From the NCBI GenBank assembly GCA_900546115.1, contig URBQ01000044.1:1-15035 (forward strand): DNA of 15,035 nt. The letters are read 5' to 3'. The notes beneath the pieces were generated by a model. That model ran no database searches. It saw only the letters and a program-made list of their open reading frames with translations, and was not told the DNA's origin. This DNA is from an uncultured Collinsella sp. (GTDB taxonomy: Bacteria > Actinomycetota > Coriobacteriia > Coriobacteriales > Coriobacteriaceae). Positions 1 through 6,789 of the stretch are shown here, one piece after another. The position numbers were made by a program, and so were the translations under genes. Each line of letters begins with the position of its first letter. The stretch's first letter is position 1.

Positions 1-11
1 TTTATATATTA

Positions 12-53
12 ATCACAAATCACTTATCACAAATCACAAGTGATTAATCACAA
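12..53. repeat. Heptamer repeat array (ATCACNN), one unit inverted
   Basis: Six consecutive 7-bp slots. ATCAC begins at 12, 19, 26, 33 and 47, each followed by AA or TT. The slot at 40 holds the reverse complement GTGAT, so 32-45 also forms an inverted repeat (AATCAC, AA, GTGATT). The array ends just before a candidate -10 element. It could be an operator array or a slippage-prone tandem repeat. Because the window starts here, it may extend or have a partner further left. Confidence 0.75.
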
Positions 54-54
54 A

Positions 55-65
55 TACTATATAAG
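55..65 (+). promoter_or_regulatory. Candidate -10 region for the small membrane protein gene
   Basis: TACTAT (55-60) and the overlapping TATAAG (60-65) both resemble TATAAT and lie about 25 bases before the ribosome binding site. No good TTGACA-like -35 exists. The -35 position falls inside the heptamer repeat array, so a regulator bound there, or a change in repeat number, could alter activity. This is inferred from position and sequence only. Confidence 0.35.
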
Positions 66-87
66 AATCATCCGGAAGGAGCGGCCG

Positions 88-327
88 ATGAATACCAAAC
101 GATTTATCCTGAATGCACTTCTGGTTGTAGCACTTTTAGCGCTCTTGGCCTTCTCCCACTGGTATTCAAACCAACCAGCATTTGGCTACGTATTATATGC
201 AGTAATGTCCGGCGATAAGGCCTGTTGCCCTCTACGCGCAATTGACGTTCTCTATTTCTATGTAGCCGGCCCCTTATCAATCGCTTTGCTCGTGTTTCTT
301 GTCTTTTACAACATCAAAAAACGCTAA
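88..327 (+). CDS. Small two-helix membrane protein, unknown function
   Basis: 79 residues starting at the ATG at 88, which has a clear ribosome binding site (GGAAGGA, 74-80) seven bases upstream. A longer frame from GTG at 40 would run through the repeat array and has no such site. The product has a short basic N-terminus (MNTKRF), a hydrophobic helix at about residues 7-22, a central loop containing a vicinal Cys-Cys (GDKACCPLR), a second helix at about 55-73 and a basic end (NIKKR). I do not recognise the family. The Cys pair could bind metal or be redox active, but that is a guess. Base composition is visibly less GC-rich than the following genes. It converges on the AI-2E permease gene with only nine bases between stop codons. 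Confidence 0.7.
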   Translation: MNTKRFILNALLVVALLALLAFSHWYSNQPAFGYVLYAVMSGDKACCPLRAIDVLYFYVAGPLSIALLVFLVFYNIKKR

Positions 328-336
328 CAGGGCCTC

Positions 337-1746
337 TTAGGAATCCGAATCATCCATGGAGCCGTCGATGCCGGTTTTGGTGTCGTCGTCCGTATTGGAA
401 TCGTCGTCCTTGGCGAAGGGGTTCTTGAAAAAGCCCGTCGCGTCGGGCTGAAGACCCGAGAGCTTAATCCAGGAATTATCGAGCTCGGGCTTGGGCATGG
501 CCTTGGCCTCGGGCGCGGTCTCATTGCCGATGAGCTCAGACTCATAGATGAACGTGTCGTCGCCAAGCGCGTCATAGGCGGCGACCGGGTTGCCCTCGGC
601 ATCGCGATACGGCGTACCCTTAAACACGGCGCCTTCGTAGGCAACGAGCTGGCGGCCGGTCTCGTTTTCGAAGTAGTACACGAAGATACCCTTGAGGGCC
701 GCACACAGCGGGATGGCGATGACCATGCCAATGGGGCCCATAAGCGCCGAGCCAATAACAAGGGCCGTGAGGCTCATGATAGGATGCACCTGGACCGAGC
801 TCTGCATGACCTTAGGCGAAATGACGTTATCGGTGACGTTTTGAGCCACCATGGTCACAACCAAGGTCCACAACGCCAGCATCGGGCTAAACATAAACCC
901 GAGCACCGTGGCAATCGCCGCGCTCACCCAGGGACCGACAACCGGGACCAAGTGCATGATGCCGGTAAAGATGGCCATGAGCGCCGCATACGGATGCCCA
1001 ATGATCGTAAAGCCGATAAAGGCAAGGATACCACCGCAGATGGACGTCACGACCATGCCACGCATGTAACCGCCGACTGAGCGCGAAAGAATCGCGACCA
1101 TAAAGCGGTACGAGGTCTCCTTTTCCTGACCGATGATGGTGCAGACCTCGTGGTGCATACGGGGATAATCGCAGGCAAGCCAATAGGCAAGCACCAGACC
1201 CAAAAAGATCACGAACAGCTGTGAGGCCGTGTTGGTGATAAGCGGAAACACGCCGCGGCCGAGCTCGGCGGCAATCTGTGAGACATATTTGGACGCCACC
1301 GTAACGAGCGAAGAAAGGTTATCGTCCAGGTACTCCTTGACCGGCGTGTTGTTGAGCGTCTTGGCGCGCGAGATCATCTCATTAAGGTCGCCACCCGCAA
1401 CACGTAGCTGCTCAGGCAAGCGGCTCAGGACTTCCATGATCTGGCCAAAGAGAATCGGCGACAGGATACAGACGACACCGACGAGCACGGCTACGACTAC
1501 AATGAGCGCGATGAGCGAGCCGATACCACGGCCCACCCCATGATGCTCGAGCCAGTTGGTGATCGGCGACATTACAAAGGCAATAATGGAGCCGACGGCC
1601 AGAAACTCAATAACCGGCGCCAGAATCCCCATGAGGTTAAAGATGACGGCAGCGATCACGATGCAGCCGACGACGGCCCAAATGCGCAGCGTCAAAATGC
1701 GGGTGTCGCGCAGTGCGCGATCGGGTTGTTGGAGGTCCTCACTCAT
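337..1746 (-). CDS. AI-2E family transporter (PerM/YdiK-like permease) with acidic C-terminal tail
   Basis: 469 residues. Residues about 20-360 follow the AI-2E/PerM permease pattern: paired hydrophobic helices at about 20-60 and 75-100, a soluble segment (105-165), then the family's conserved region GHPYAALMAIFTG...LVPVVGPW (250-273) and the DNVISPKV segment (306-313), followed by more helices. Members are polytopic inner-membrane proteins linked to autoinducer-2 export or ion/proton exchange; the substrate here cannot be told. The last ~109 residues form a soluble tail ending in an Asp/Ser-rich stretch, longer than in typical ~350-residue members. Its ATG overlaps the sigma factor stop as ATGA, so translation is probably coupled and the gene belongs to the sigma operon. 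No clear terminator follows it. Confidence 0.88.
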   Translation of the reverse strand: MSEDLQQPDRALRDTRILTLRIWAVVGCIVIAAVIFNLMGILAPVIEFLAVGSIIAFVMSPITNWLEHHGVGRGIGSLIALIVVVAVLVGVVCILSPILFGQIMEVLSRLPEQLRVAGGDLNEMISRAKTLNNTPVKEYLDDNLSSLVTVASKYVSQIAAELGRGVFPLITNTASQLFVIFLGLVLAYWLACDYPRMHHEVCTIIGQEKETSYRFMVAILSRSVGGYMRGMVVTSICGGILAFIGFTIIGHPYAALMAIFTGIMHLVPVVGPWVSAAIATVLGFMFSPMLALWTLVVTMVAQNVTDNVISPKVMQSSVQVHPIMSLTALVIGSALMGPIGMVIAIPLCAALKGIFVYYFENETGRQLVAYEGAVFKGTPYRDAEGNPVAAYDALGDDTFIYESELIGNETAPEAKAMPKPELDNSWIKLSGLQPDATGFFKNPFAKDDDSNTDDDTKTGIDGSMDDSDS

Positions 1747-2534
1747 GAACGAACCATTACTCCGTCGGGGTCAATCTTGTCCTGAATCTTCTTAAGCGTG
1801 CGGCGCAGCAGACGCGAAACCTGCACCTGGGAGATGCCCAGCTTCTTGGCGATCTCGATCTGGGTCATGCCCTTCACAAAGCGCAGCTCGATCACCTCGC
1901 GCTCGCGCGGCGAGAAATCGCGAATGGCCTCCTCAATCACCAGGCGGTCATCGGTAAAGTCGAGCTCGTTGTCGTCGTCGGCGTAGCGATCGAGAATCGA
2001 AGGCGCATCGTCGGAATCGGACGCACCGGGGGCCTCGATGGGTACCGAGGTGTAGGCCGAGGACGATTCCATAGCTTCGAGCACCTCGTCGACGGTCACG
2101 TCCAGGTATTCGGCGATTTCCTCAACCTTAGGAGAACGCTGCAGCTCGTTGGTGAGCTTGTCGGTGGCCTGGTTAACCTTGGCCGAGAGCTCCTGCAGAC
2201 GACGCGGCACGCGCACGCTCCAGCCCTTGTCGCGGAAGTGGCGCTTAATCTCTCCCAGAATAGTAGGTGTGGCAAACGTGGTGAACTCGAGCCCGCGCTC
2301 AGGGTCAAAACGGTCGATAGCCTTGAGCAGGCCCAGATAGCCGACCTGCAAAAGGTCATCGAGCGGCTCACCGCGGTTCTTAAACTTGTTGGCAAGAAAC
2401 CTTACCAGGTTCATGTGGGACATGACGAGTTGCTCGCGGGCATCCGGATCACCGGTCTCCTTGTAGCGACGAAACAGCTCGCGGGTTTTCTCCTTGTCCC
2501 AAGCGGTCTTACCGCTCCGGGAACGTTCGGTCAT
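1743..2534 (-). CDS. SigB/SigF/SigG-family RNA polymerase sigma factor
   Basis: 263 residues with the layout of group 3 stress/sporulation sigma factors. Region 2 (about 35-105) holds the core-binding and -10 recognition segments (LDDLLQVGYLGLLKAIDRFDP; FTTFATPTILGEIKRHFRDKGW). Region 3 is at about 110-160. Region 4 is a helix-turn-helix at about 207-250 (SPREREVIELRF; TQIEIAKKLGISQVQVSRLLRR). Regions 3 and 4 are joined by an acidic linker (about 170-195). It should direct RNA polymerase to a stress regulon. The ATG follows the stop of the RsbW-like gene after one base, with AAGGCGG about nine bases upstream inside that gene. That arrangement fits an anti-sigma/sigma pair. No RsbV-type anti-anti-sigma gene is present here. 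SigB versus SigF cannot be settled from sequence alone. Confidence 0.93.
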   Translation of the reverse strand: MTERSRSGKTAWDKEKTRELFRRYKETGDPDAREQLVMSHMNLVRFLANKFKNRGEPLDDLLQVGYLGLLKAIDRFDPERGLEFTTFATPTILGEIKRHFRDKGWSVRVPRRLQELSAKVNQATDKLTNELQRSPKVEEIAEYLDVTVDEVLEAMESSSAYTSVPIEAPGASDSDDAPSILDRYADDDNELDFTDDRLVIEEAIRDFSPREREVIELRFVKGMTQIEIAKKLGISQVQVSRLLRRTLKKIQDKIDPDGVMVRS

Positions 2535-2535
2535 A

Positions 2536-2913
2536 TTAGATATCCGCCTTGAGGTCGAGGGAAAGCGTCAGGGGCGCCGCGGTCTTTTCGTAGGAATCGC
2601 ACACGCTTGCAAGAATGAGTTCGGCATACACGGCAGCCTGGTCATCCTCATCGACAGTCGCCTGATCGCCAAAGGTAAAGGTCATTCCCACATGAGATTC
2701 GTCGACATCGAATGTGATCGAGATATCGTCGCAGTCGACCGCGGTGCACCCAAAGATGAAGGCCTCCTCGGCAGCCATGCGAATATCCTCGATGCGATCG
2801 ACGGACATAGAGCACAGGGCGCCGACGTTGGCGGCCGTCATGCGCACCAAGCGCGCGAAACGCGGATCACCGGCAACGCTCAGCGTAATGGGGCAGGTTG
2901 TTTCGCTACTCAT
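2536..2913 (-). CDS. RsbW-like anti-sigma factor homologue with degenerate ATP-binding motifs
   Basis: 125 residues from the ATG at 2913. GAGGAG lies eight bases upstream and the start overlaps the previous stop by eight bases; an upstream extension of this frame would sit entirely inside the DUF948-like gene and is not needed. Size, position directly before the sigma factor, and the segment RIEDIRMAAEEAF (about 40-52) resemble the N-box helix of RsbW/SpoIIAB GHKL kinases. However, the Asn expected in the E-A-x-x-N motif is Phe54. After residue 64 I see neither the DxGxG-type G1 box nor a glycine-rich G2 box. It may keep the fold and bind the sigma factor without kinase activity. The assignment rests on context plus weak motif likeness. 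Confidence 0.72.
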   Translation of the reverse strand: MSSETTCPITLSVAGDPRFARLVRMTAANVGALCSMSVDRIEDIRMAAEEAFIFGCTAVDCDDISITFDVDESHVGMTFTFGDQATVDEDDQAAVYAELILASVCDSYEKTAAPLTLSLDLKADI

Positions 2914-3496
2914 CGCAGGACTCCTCGGAGGTCTCGGCGGGCGTATAGGTGTAATACTGAGCAGGCTTGGCTGCGGGCTTCTGAGCCGTATCTGCACCAT
3001 CGGCGGCCTCGTCCTCAGCCTCACCAATCAGAACGTGCTCGGTAGGCTGTTCGGCCTCGGCGGCAGTGGCGAGCTTGCGATCGTCGTCGGCTGCAGGAGC
3101 CTTCACCTTGTTAAATAGTTTCTGCACGGCACCGGCCGCAGAGTCGGTCACGCTCGACACGGCATTGCTGGCCTCGGCCACACTGCCCGTGACCTGAGAA
3201 ATGTCGCGAACGACCGCCTCAACCTCAACAAGGTTGGACGTCAGGGCGTCAACGGCAGTCTTGCTCGATTTGAGGAGCGGCTCCACCTGAGCAAGTGCCG
3301 GTGTAAGCTCATCAACGGCACCATCGAGCTTTGCCACCACGGGCTGTGCCTCGGCGAGCGTGTTGTTGAGGTCGCCCACCGTCTTGTCGAGCGAATCAAC
3401 GACGGTGCGCGTCTTGCGCAGCGTGAGCGCGAGCTCGATAACAGCCCACACGCCGGCAACGGCAAGTAGCAGCAAGGCGATTTGAATGGGACTCAT
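2906..3496 (-). CDS. DUF948-like membrane-anchored coiled-coil protein
   Basis: 196 residues. One N-terminal transmembrane helix (about 4-22) is followed by a long helical region (about 25-130) with repeated hydrophobic/Leu-Val spacing (VVDSLDKTVGDLNNTL...), as in DUF948 proteins such as B. subtilis YtxG. The rest is a disordered, Ala/Glu/Asp-rich tail ending YYTYTPAETSEESCDE. The start at 3496 has GGGAGG five to six bases upstream. It is the first gene of the stress operon and overlaps the RsbW-like gene by eight bases. YtxG is itself a general-stress protein of the sigma-B regulon in Bacillus, so the neighbourhood supports a stress-envelope role; no biochemical function is known to me. Confidence 0.72.
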   Translation of the reverse strand: MSPIQIALLLLAVAGVWAVIELALTLRKTRTVVDSLDKTVGDLNNTLAEAQPVVAKLDGAVDELTPALAQVEPLLKSSKTAVDALTSNLVEVEAVVRDISQVTGSVAEASNAVSSVTDSAAGAVQKLFNKVKAPAADDDRKLATAAEAEQPTEHVLIGEAEDEAADGADTAQKPAAKPAQYYTYTPAETSEESCDE

Positions 3497-3596
3497 ACAA
3501 GCCTCCCAAATGAATCGAAATACAGACGCTCTTCATGGTACCCCAAAGGGGACCGAACATGCCAAGCGTGAGATCGTGGGACAAAATAATCAGCAG

Positions 3597-4946
3597 CTAC
3601 TTCGGAGCATTCCCGCTACGGTCGCGCTCGCTTTGCTCTACGCGCCACTCTTCCCAGCCGCGGCCGGCAGGCTGCCAAAACGCACCGCGCTCCAGCCCCT
3701 CGGGCAAATAGCGCTGATCGACCCAGCCTTCGGGATAATCGTGCGGATACTTGTACACACCGTACTCATCGCTGCCCGGGCGATGGCGATCGCGCAGGTA
3801 GCTGGGCACCTCGCGAAGACCACTGCTGTGGATATCGGCCAGCGCCGCATCGATCGAGGCCTCGCACGCATTAGACTTAGGCGCCAGGCACACATAGAGC
3901 GCAGCCTGTGCCAGGTTGATGCGACACTCGGGATAGCCAATGACCTCGGCAGATGTAAATGCGGCATGTGCCACCAGCAGCGCCTGTGGATCGGCATTGC
4001 CAACATCCTCGGAAGCCTGAATCATGATGCGTCGGGCGATAAACTTGGGATCCTCCCCCGCATCGATCATGCGCGCAAGCCAGTAGATCGTGGCATCGGG
4101 GTCGCTACCGCGCATAGACTTGATGAACGCGCTGATAATGTCATAGTGCATGTCGCCGTTTTTGTCATACGAAAAACCTCGGCGTGGATTGGCAATCTTA
4201 ACGTCATCCACGGTGATGGGATAACGCTCCCCCGCCGCCGGCACTGGCGTTCCCTCGGTATCGGGACGCGTGACGGCAATCTCGCTCGCAAGCTCAAGCG
4301 TCGTCAGAGCCGAGCGCGCATCACCCGCGGCCAGCGTGCAAATGGTCTTGACGGTATCCTCATCGGCCGAGAACCTACCGTTTAAACCCTGCGGTGCCTC
4401 GAGCGCACGCTCAATGAGCGTGGCGATATCCTCGTCTTTCAAGTGCTCAAGCTCTACCACGCGTCCACGCGACAACAGCGCGGAGTTGACCTCGAAGTAC
4501 GGATTCTCGGTCGTGGCGCCAATCATAATGACGGTACGGTTCTCAACGGCATGCAGCAGGGCATCCTGCTGCGACTTCGAAAAACGGTGGATCTCGTCGA
4601 TGAACAAGATGGTACGGCGGTCATACGTATTTAGGCGCGTCTTTGCCTCGTCGATCACGCGACGCAGGTCCTTTACGGTGCCCGTCACGGCGCTGACCTC
4701 GACAAACTCGCTCTTGGTATGGTTGGCGATAATGTGGGCCAGCGTCGTCTTGCCCGTACCGGCCGGCCCGTACAGAATCACACTCGATAGCACGTCATGC
4801 TCAATCGCCGCACGCAACCATGAGCCCTTACCGACGGCCTTTTGCTGGCCCACATACTCGTCAAGCGAATTGGGACGCATGCGCACCGCAAGCGGCGCAT
4901 TCTGAAAGGAACGCTCACGCGTCGAAGCAGAAAAAAGGTCGTCCAT
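3597..4946 (-). CDS. rarA: Replication-associated recombination protein A (RarA/MgsA AAA+ ATPase)
   Basis: 449 residues from the ATG at 4946. The N-terminal MDDLF followed by PLAVRMRPNSLDEYVGQ is typical of the family. Walker A GPAGTGKTT is at about 60-68, Walker B ILFIDEIHRF follows about 45 residues later, and sensor 1 is GATTENPYFEVNSALLSR. The C-terminal half carries family segments such as YDIISAFIKSMRGSDPDA, SEDVGNADPQAL and APKSNA. RarA is a clamp-loader-like ATPase acting at stalled replication forks. In-frame ATGs at 4952 and 4961 and a TTG at 4964 are alternative starts; none has a strong ribosome binding site. The gene follows the dGTPase-like gene by about 60 bases on the same strand. 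I see no U-tract terminator downstream. Confidence 0.93.
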   Translation of the reverse strand: MDDLFSASTRERSFQNAPLAVRMRPNSLDEYVGQQKAVGKGSWLRAAIEHDVLSSVILYGPAGTGKTTLAHIIANHTKSEFVEVSAVTGTVKDLRRVIDEAKTRLNTYDRRTILFIDEIHRFSKSQQDALLHAVENRTVIMIGATTENPYFEVNSALLSRGRVVELEHLKDEDIATLIERALEAPQGLNGRFSADEDTVKTICTLAAGDARSALTTLELASEIAVTRPDTEGTPVPAAGERYPITVDDVKIANPRRGFSYDKNGDMHYDIISAFIKSMRGSDPDATIYWLARMIDAGEDPKFIARRIMIQASEDVGNADPQALLVAHAAFTSAEVIGYPECRINLAQAALYVCLAPKSNACEASIDAALADIHSSGLREVPSYLRDRHRPGSDEYGVYKYPHDYPEGWVDQRYLPEGLERGAFWQPAGRGWEEWRVEQSERDRSGNAPK

Positions 4947-5006
4947 AGCCATCCCGTACATCAATCAAAAACGTTTTCCACGAACAGTATACCGAAAAGA
5001 TACGAA

Positions 5007-6254
5007 CTACCGTTCGTTAATATAGGTACGATGCGGAAAGTCCAGACCGGGGAATAGCTTGCTCGTCAGCTCGCAGAAATAGCCGTCCGTCATGCTCGCG
5101 ATGTAATCCACCACCGCTTGATCCTTGTCGTCCTGCCAGGCATACGTACGATCGTAGTAGGAAAGCTGCTGCTCGATGCGCGAAATATGATGCTTAAAGA
5201 TGTACGAGGACTCGTCGCCTTTATTAAGATCTTGCAGGCAGCGGTCGTAGAGCTTTCCGAATGCCTCGCGCAGCTCCGCCTCGGAATCGCCCTCGATACC
5301 GCCCTTGCTGTAGATCTTCTCGTAGTTCTCGCGCTTGGCCCGGCGGATCTCTTCAAACAGGTCCTCGCTCATCTCGATACGCGGCTTGCCGTAGCTATGC
5401 TCGACGATATCGATAGAGGCATGCGTGAGAATCCAGCTGTTATAGGCACCGCCCCGACCATCGTCAAAAGCGTCGGGGTCGAGCAGGCCCGCCGCAATGG
5501 CGTCCTGACGATCGCGACCGACGTAGGCGAGGATATCCGAGATACGCACCACGCAGCCCTCAAGCGTCATGGGGCGCAGGTGCTCAACCGCGCTATAGCC
5601 CATGGCAATACAGTCCTCAACCGTCCGCCCGAACTGAACAAAGGATGCCATGTGTGACAGCTCAAACACGCGCTGCTCATATTCACCGTTATGGCACAAC
5701 ACGCCATCGAGCGTCTGGAGCGACACGTTGCGGCCATACAGCGCATCGAGCACGCGTACCGACTGCACGTTATGGAAAAAGAAGCGGCCGGTACGCTCGT
5801 GATAGATATCGTTGAGAAAGCGCTCACCGGCATGGCCGAAAGGCGTGTGTCCCAAGTCATGGCCCAGGCCAATCGCCTCGATCAGATCGCAGTTGAGACC
5901 TAGGGCGCGACCGATATCGCGAGCGATGCGCGAGACAAGCTGCACATGCAGACCGCGGCGCGACAGGTCATCGTTGCTGCGGAAGCTAAAGACCTGCGTT
6001 TTGCCTGCATAACGCGTGTACGCCGGAAGATGAAGAATCTTTTCGGTATCGCGCATAAACGCCGGACGCATAAGCGTGCCTTTGTCGGCAGCGCGATCAC
6101 TACGACGAATGACCTGATCATCGTTGCAGCGATAGGGGTTGACATAGCCCGAAGCACGATCGGCGGAAATGCGCTCGACAAGTTCGGGCGACAACGCCGA
6201 GGGAATACGGTCCATGCGCGCCTTAATGACGGCCGTTTCTTGATTAGTTGCCAT
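5007..6254 (-). CDS. dgt: dGTPase-like dNTP triphosphohydrolase (HD domain)
   Basis: 415 residues. The start is the ATG at 6254, with AAGGAG seven bases upstream; a longer frame to 6281 has no such site. The HD metal site is visible: His103 (RRGLHVQLV), His132-Asp133 (GLGHDLGHTPFGH) and Asp240 (RISDILAYVGRD). YTRYAGKTQVF (79-89) and HNGEYEQRVFE (188-198) are also typical of dGTPase-family proteins. These enzymes hydrolyse dNTPs to the nucleoside and tripolyphosphate and help set dNTP pools; substrate preference cannot be read from sequence. The gene starts 31 bases after the prepilin peptidase stop and leads into rarA, so the three may share a transcript. The pairing with rarA suggests a replication/repair setting. 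Confidence 0.88.
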   Translation of the reverse strand: MATNQETAVIKARMDRIPSALSPELVERISADRASGYVNPYRCNDDQVIRRSDRAADKGTLMRPAFMRDTEKILHLPAYTRYAGKTQVFSFRSNDDLSRRGLHVQLVSRIARDIGRALGLNCDLIEAIGLGHDLGHTPFGHAGERFLNDIYHERTGRFFFHNVQSVRVLDALYGRNVSLQTLDGVLCHNGEYEQRVFELSHMASFVQFGRTVEDCIAMGYSAVEHLRPMTLEGCVVRISDILAYVGRDRQDAIAAGLLDPDAFDDGRGGAYNSWILTHASIDIVEHSYGKPRIEMSEDLFEEIRRAKRENYEKIYSKGGIEGDSEAELREAFGKLYDRCLQDLNKGDESSYIFKHHISRIEQQLSYYDRTYAWQDDKDQAVVDYIASMTDGYFCELTSKLFPGLDFPHRTYINER

Positions 6255-6285
6255 GGCATGCTCCTTAAGAAGGATGCGCAATCGG

Positions 6286-6708
6286 TTACAATGTGCAGCC
6301 CACGACCTCGATTATGGCAAAAATCGGCACCAAAAACGGGAGCAATGGCAGGGAGCGCGATTTTGTGAAGAGGCAGGAGAGGGCAAGGACCAGGACCGCG
6401 ATGGCAAATGCCGCGATGCCGCCCATAGGGTTGAGCGTGCAAAGCGCGAAGAGCGCCTTGGCGTCCCCCATGCCGATACCTGGGGTGTGGCGAACCCAAC
6501 GCCAGAGCGACTCAGTAAGCACGAGGGCAAGGTAGACAATAACCGCAAGACCGGCGTGGTCAAGCGCCGTGTTAACGCCCCTGTCGAGCCATACGCCAGC
6601 AAACGCCGCCACCGCACACGCGGCCGCAAGCGCGTTGGGAAACCGCCGCTCATGGGCGTCAACCACCGCACCGGCAAAGGCGCAGATCCAAAATGGGATG
6701 TAGAACAT
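6286..6708 (-). CDS. Short A24-family prepilin peptidase
   Basis: 140 residues, nearly all hydrophobic. The start at 6708 has GGAGGT five bases upstream; an upstream extension to 6753 would run through the terminator hairpin. The two catalytic aspartates of A24 peptidases are present: Asp17 in VVDAHERRFPN (D followed by the PN segment) and Asp82 in GIGMGDAK (the GxGD motif). It lacks the N-terminal methyltransferase half of full-length PilD and resembles stand-alone TadV/CpaA-type enzymes that cleave type IV or Flp pilin leaders in the membrane. No pilin or pilus assembly gene is in this window. A strong hairpin ends about 33 bases before its ATG, and I find no clear promoter in that gap. Confidence 0.85.
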   Translation of the reverse strand: MFYIPFWICAFAGAVVDAHERRFPNALAAACAVAAFAGVWLDRGVNTALDHAGLAVIVYLALVLTESLWRWVRHTPGIGMGDAKALFALCTLNPMGGIAAFAIAVLVLALSCLFTKSRSLPLLPFLVPIFAIIEVVGCTL

Positions 6709-6740
6709 CGTGCACCTCCATGAAAAGCTGCGCAAAAGCA

Positions 6741-6781
6741 AAAACCACCACAAAGGTGCCTATCCCCTTTGTGGTGGTTTT
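6741..6781 (-). terminator. Hairpin terminator; copy 1 of a dispersed repeat
   Basis: Perfect 16-bp inverted repeat, arms 6741-6756 and 6766-6781 with a nine-base loop. On the minus strand it begins nine bases after the glycosyltransferase stop codon and ends in TTTTTGCTTTT, fitting a Rho-independent terminator. The arms start and end in A4/T4, so it could also act on the other strand. It matches the hairpin at 14380-14420 at 39 of 41 positions, loop included, in the opposite chromosomal orientation. Confidence 0.9.
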
Positions 6782-6789
6782 GGTGGTGG

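Noticed and set aside
12..53. CRISPR array
   Set aside because: The units are only 7 bp with no spacers of CRISPR length and no cas genes.
2914..3027. N-terminal extension of the RsbW-like protein
   Set aside because: The extra residues are Pro/Arg/Ser-rich and come from the reverse-strand frame inside the DUF948-like gene; the ATG at 2913 has a clear ribosome binding site.
3537..3554. Sigma-B-type promoter or terminator upstream of the stress operon
   Set aside because: GGGGTACC on the minus strand resembles a GGGTA-type -10, but no GTTT-like -35 lies at the right distance. The CCCC-AAA-GGGG hairpin there has no T-tract.
3486..4385. 299-codon open frame antisense to rarA
   Set aside because: Opposite a well-supported AAA+ ATPase gene, no recognisable motif, composition of a shadow frame.
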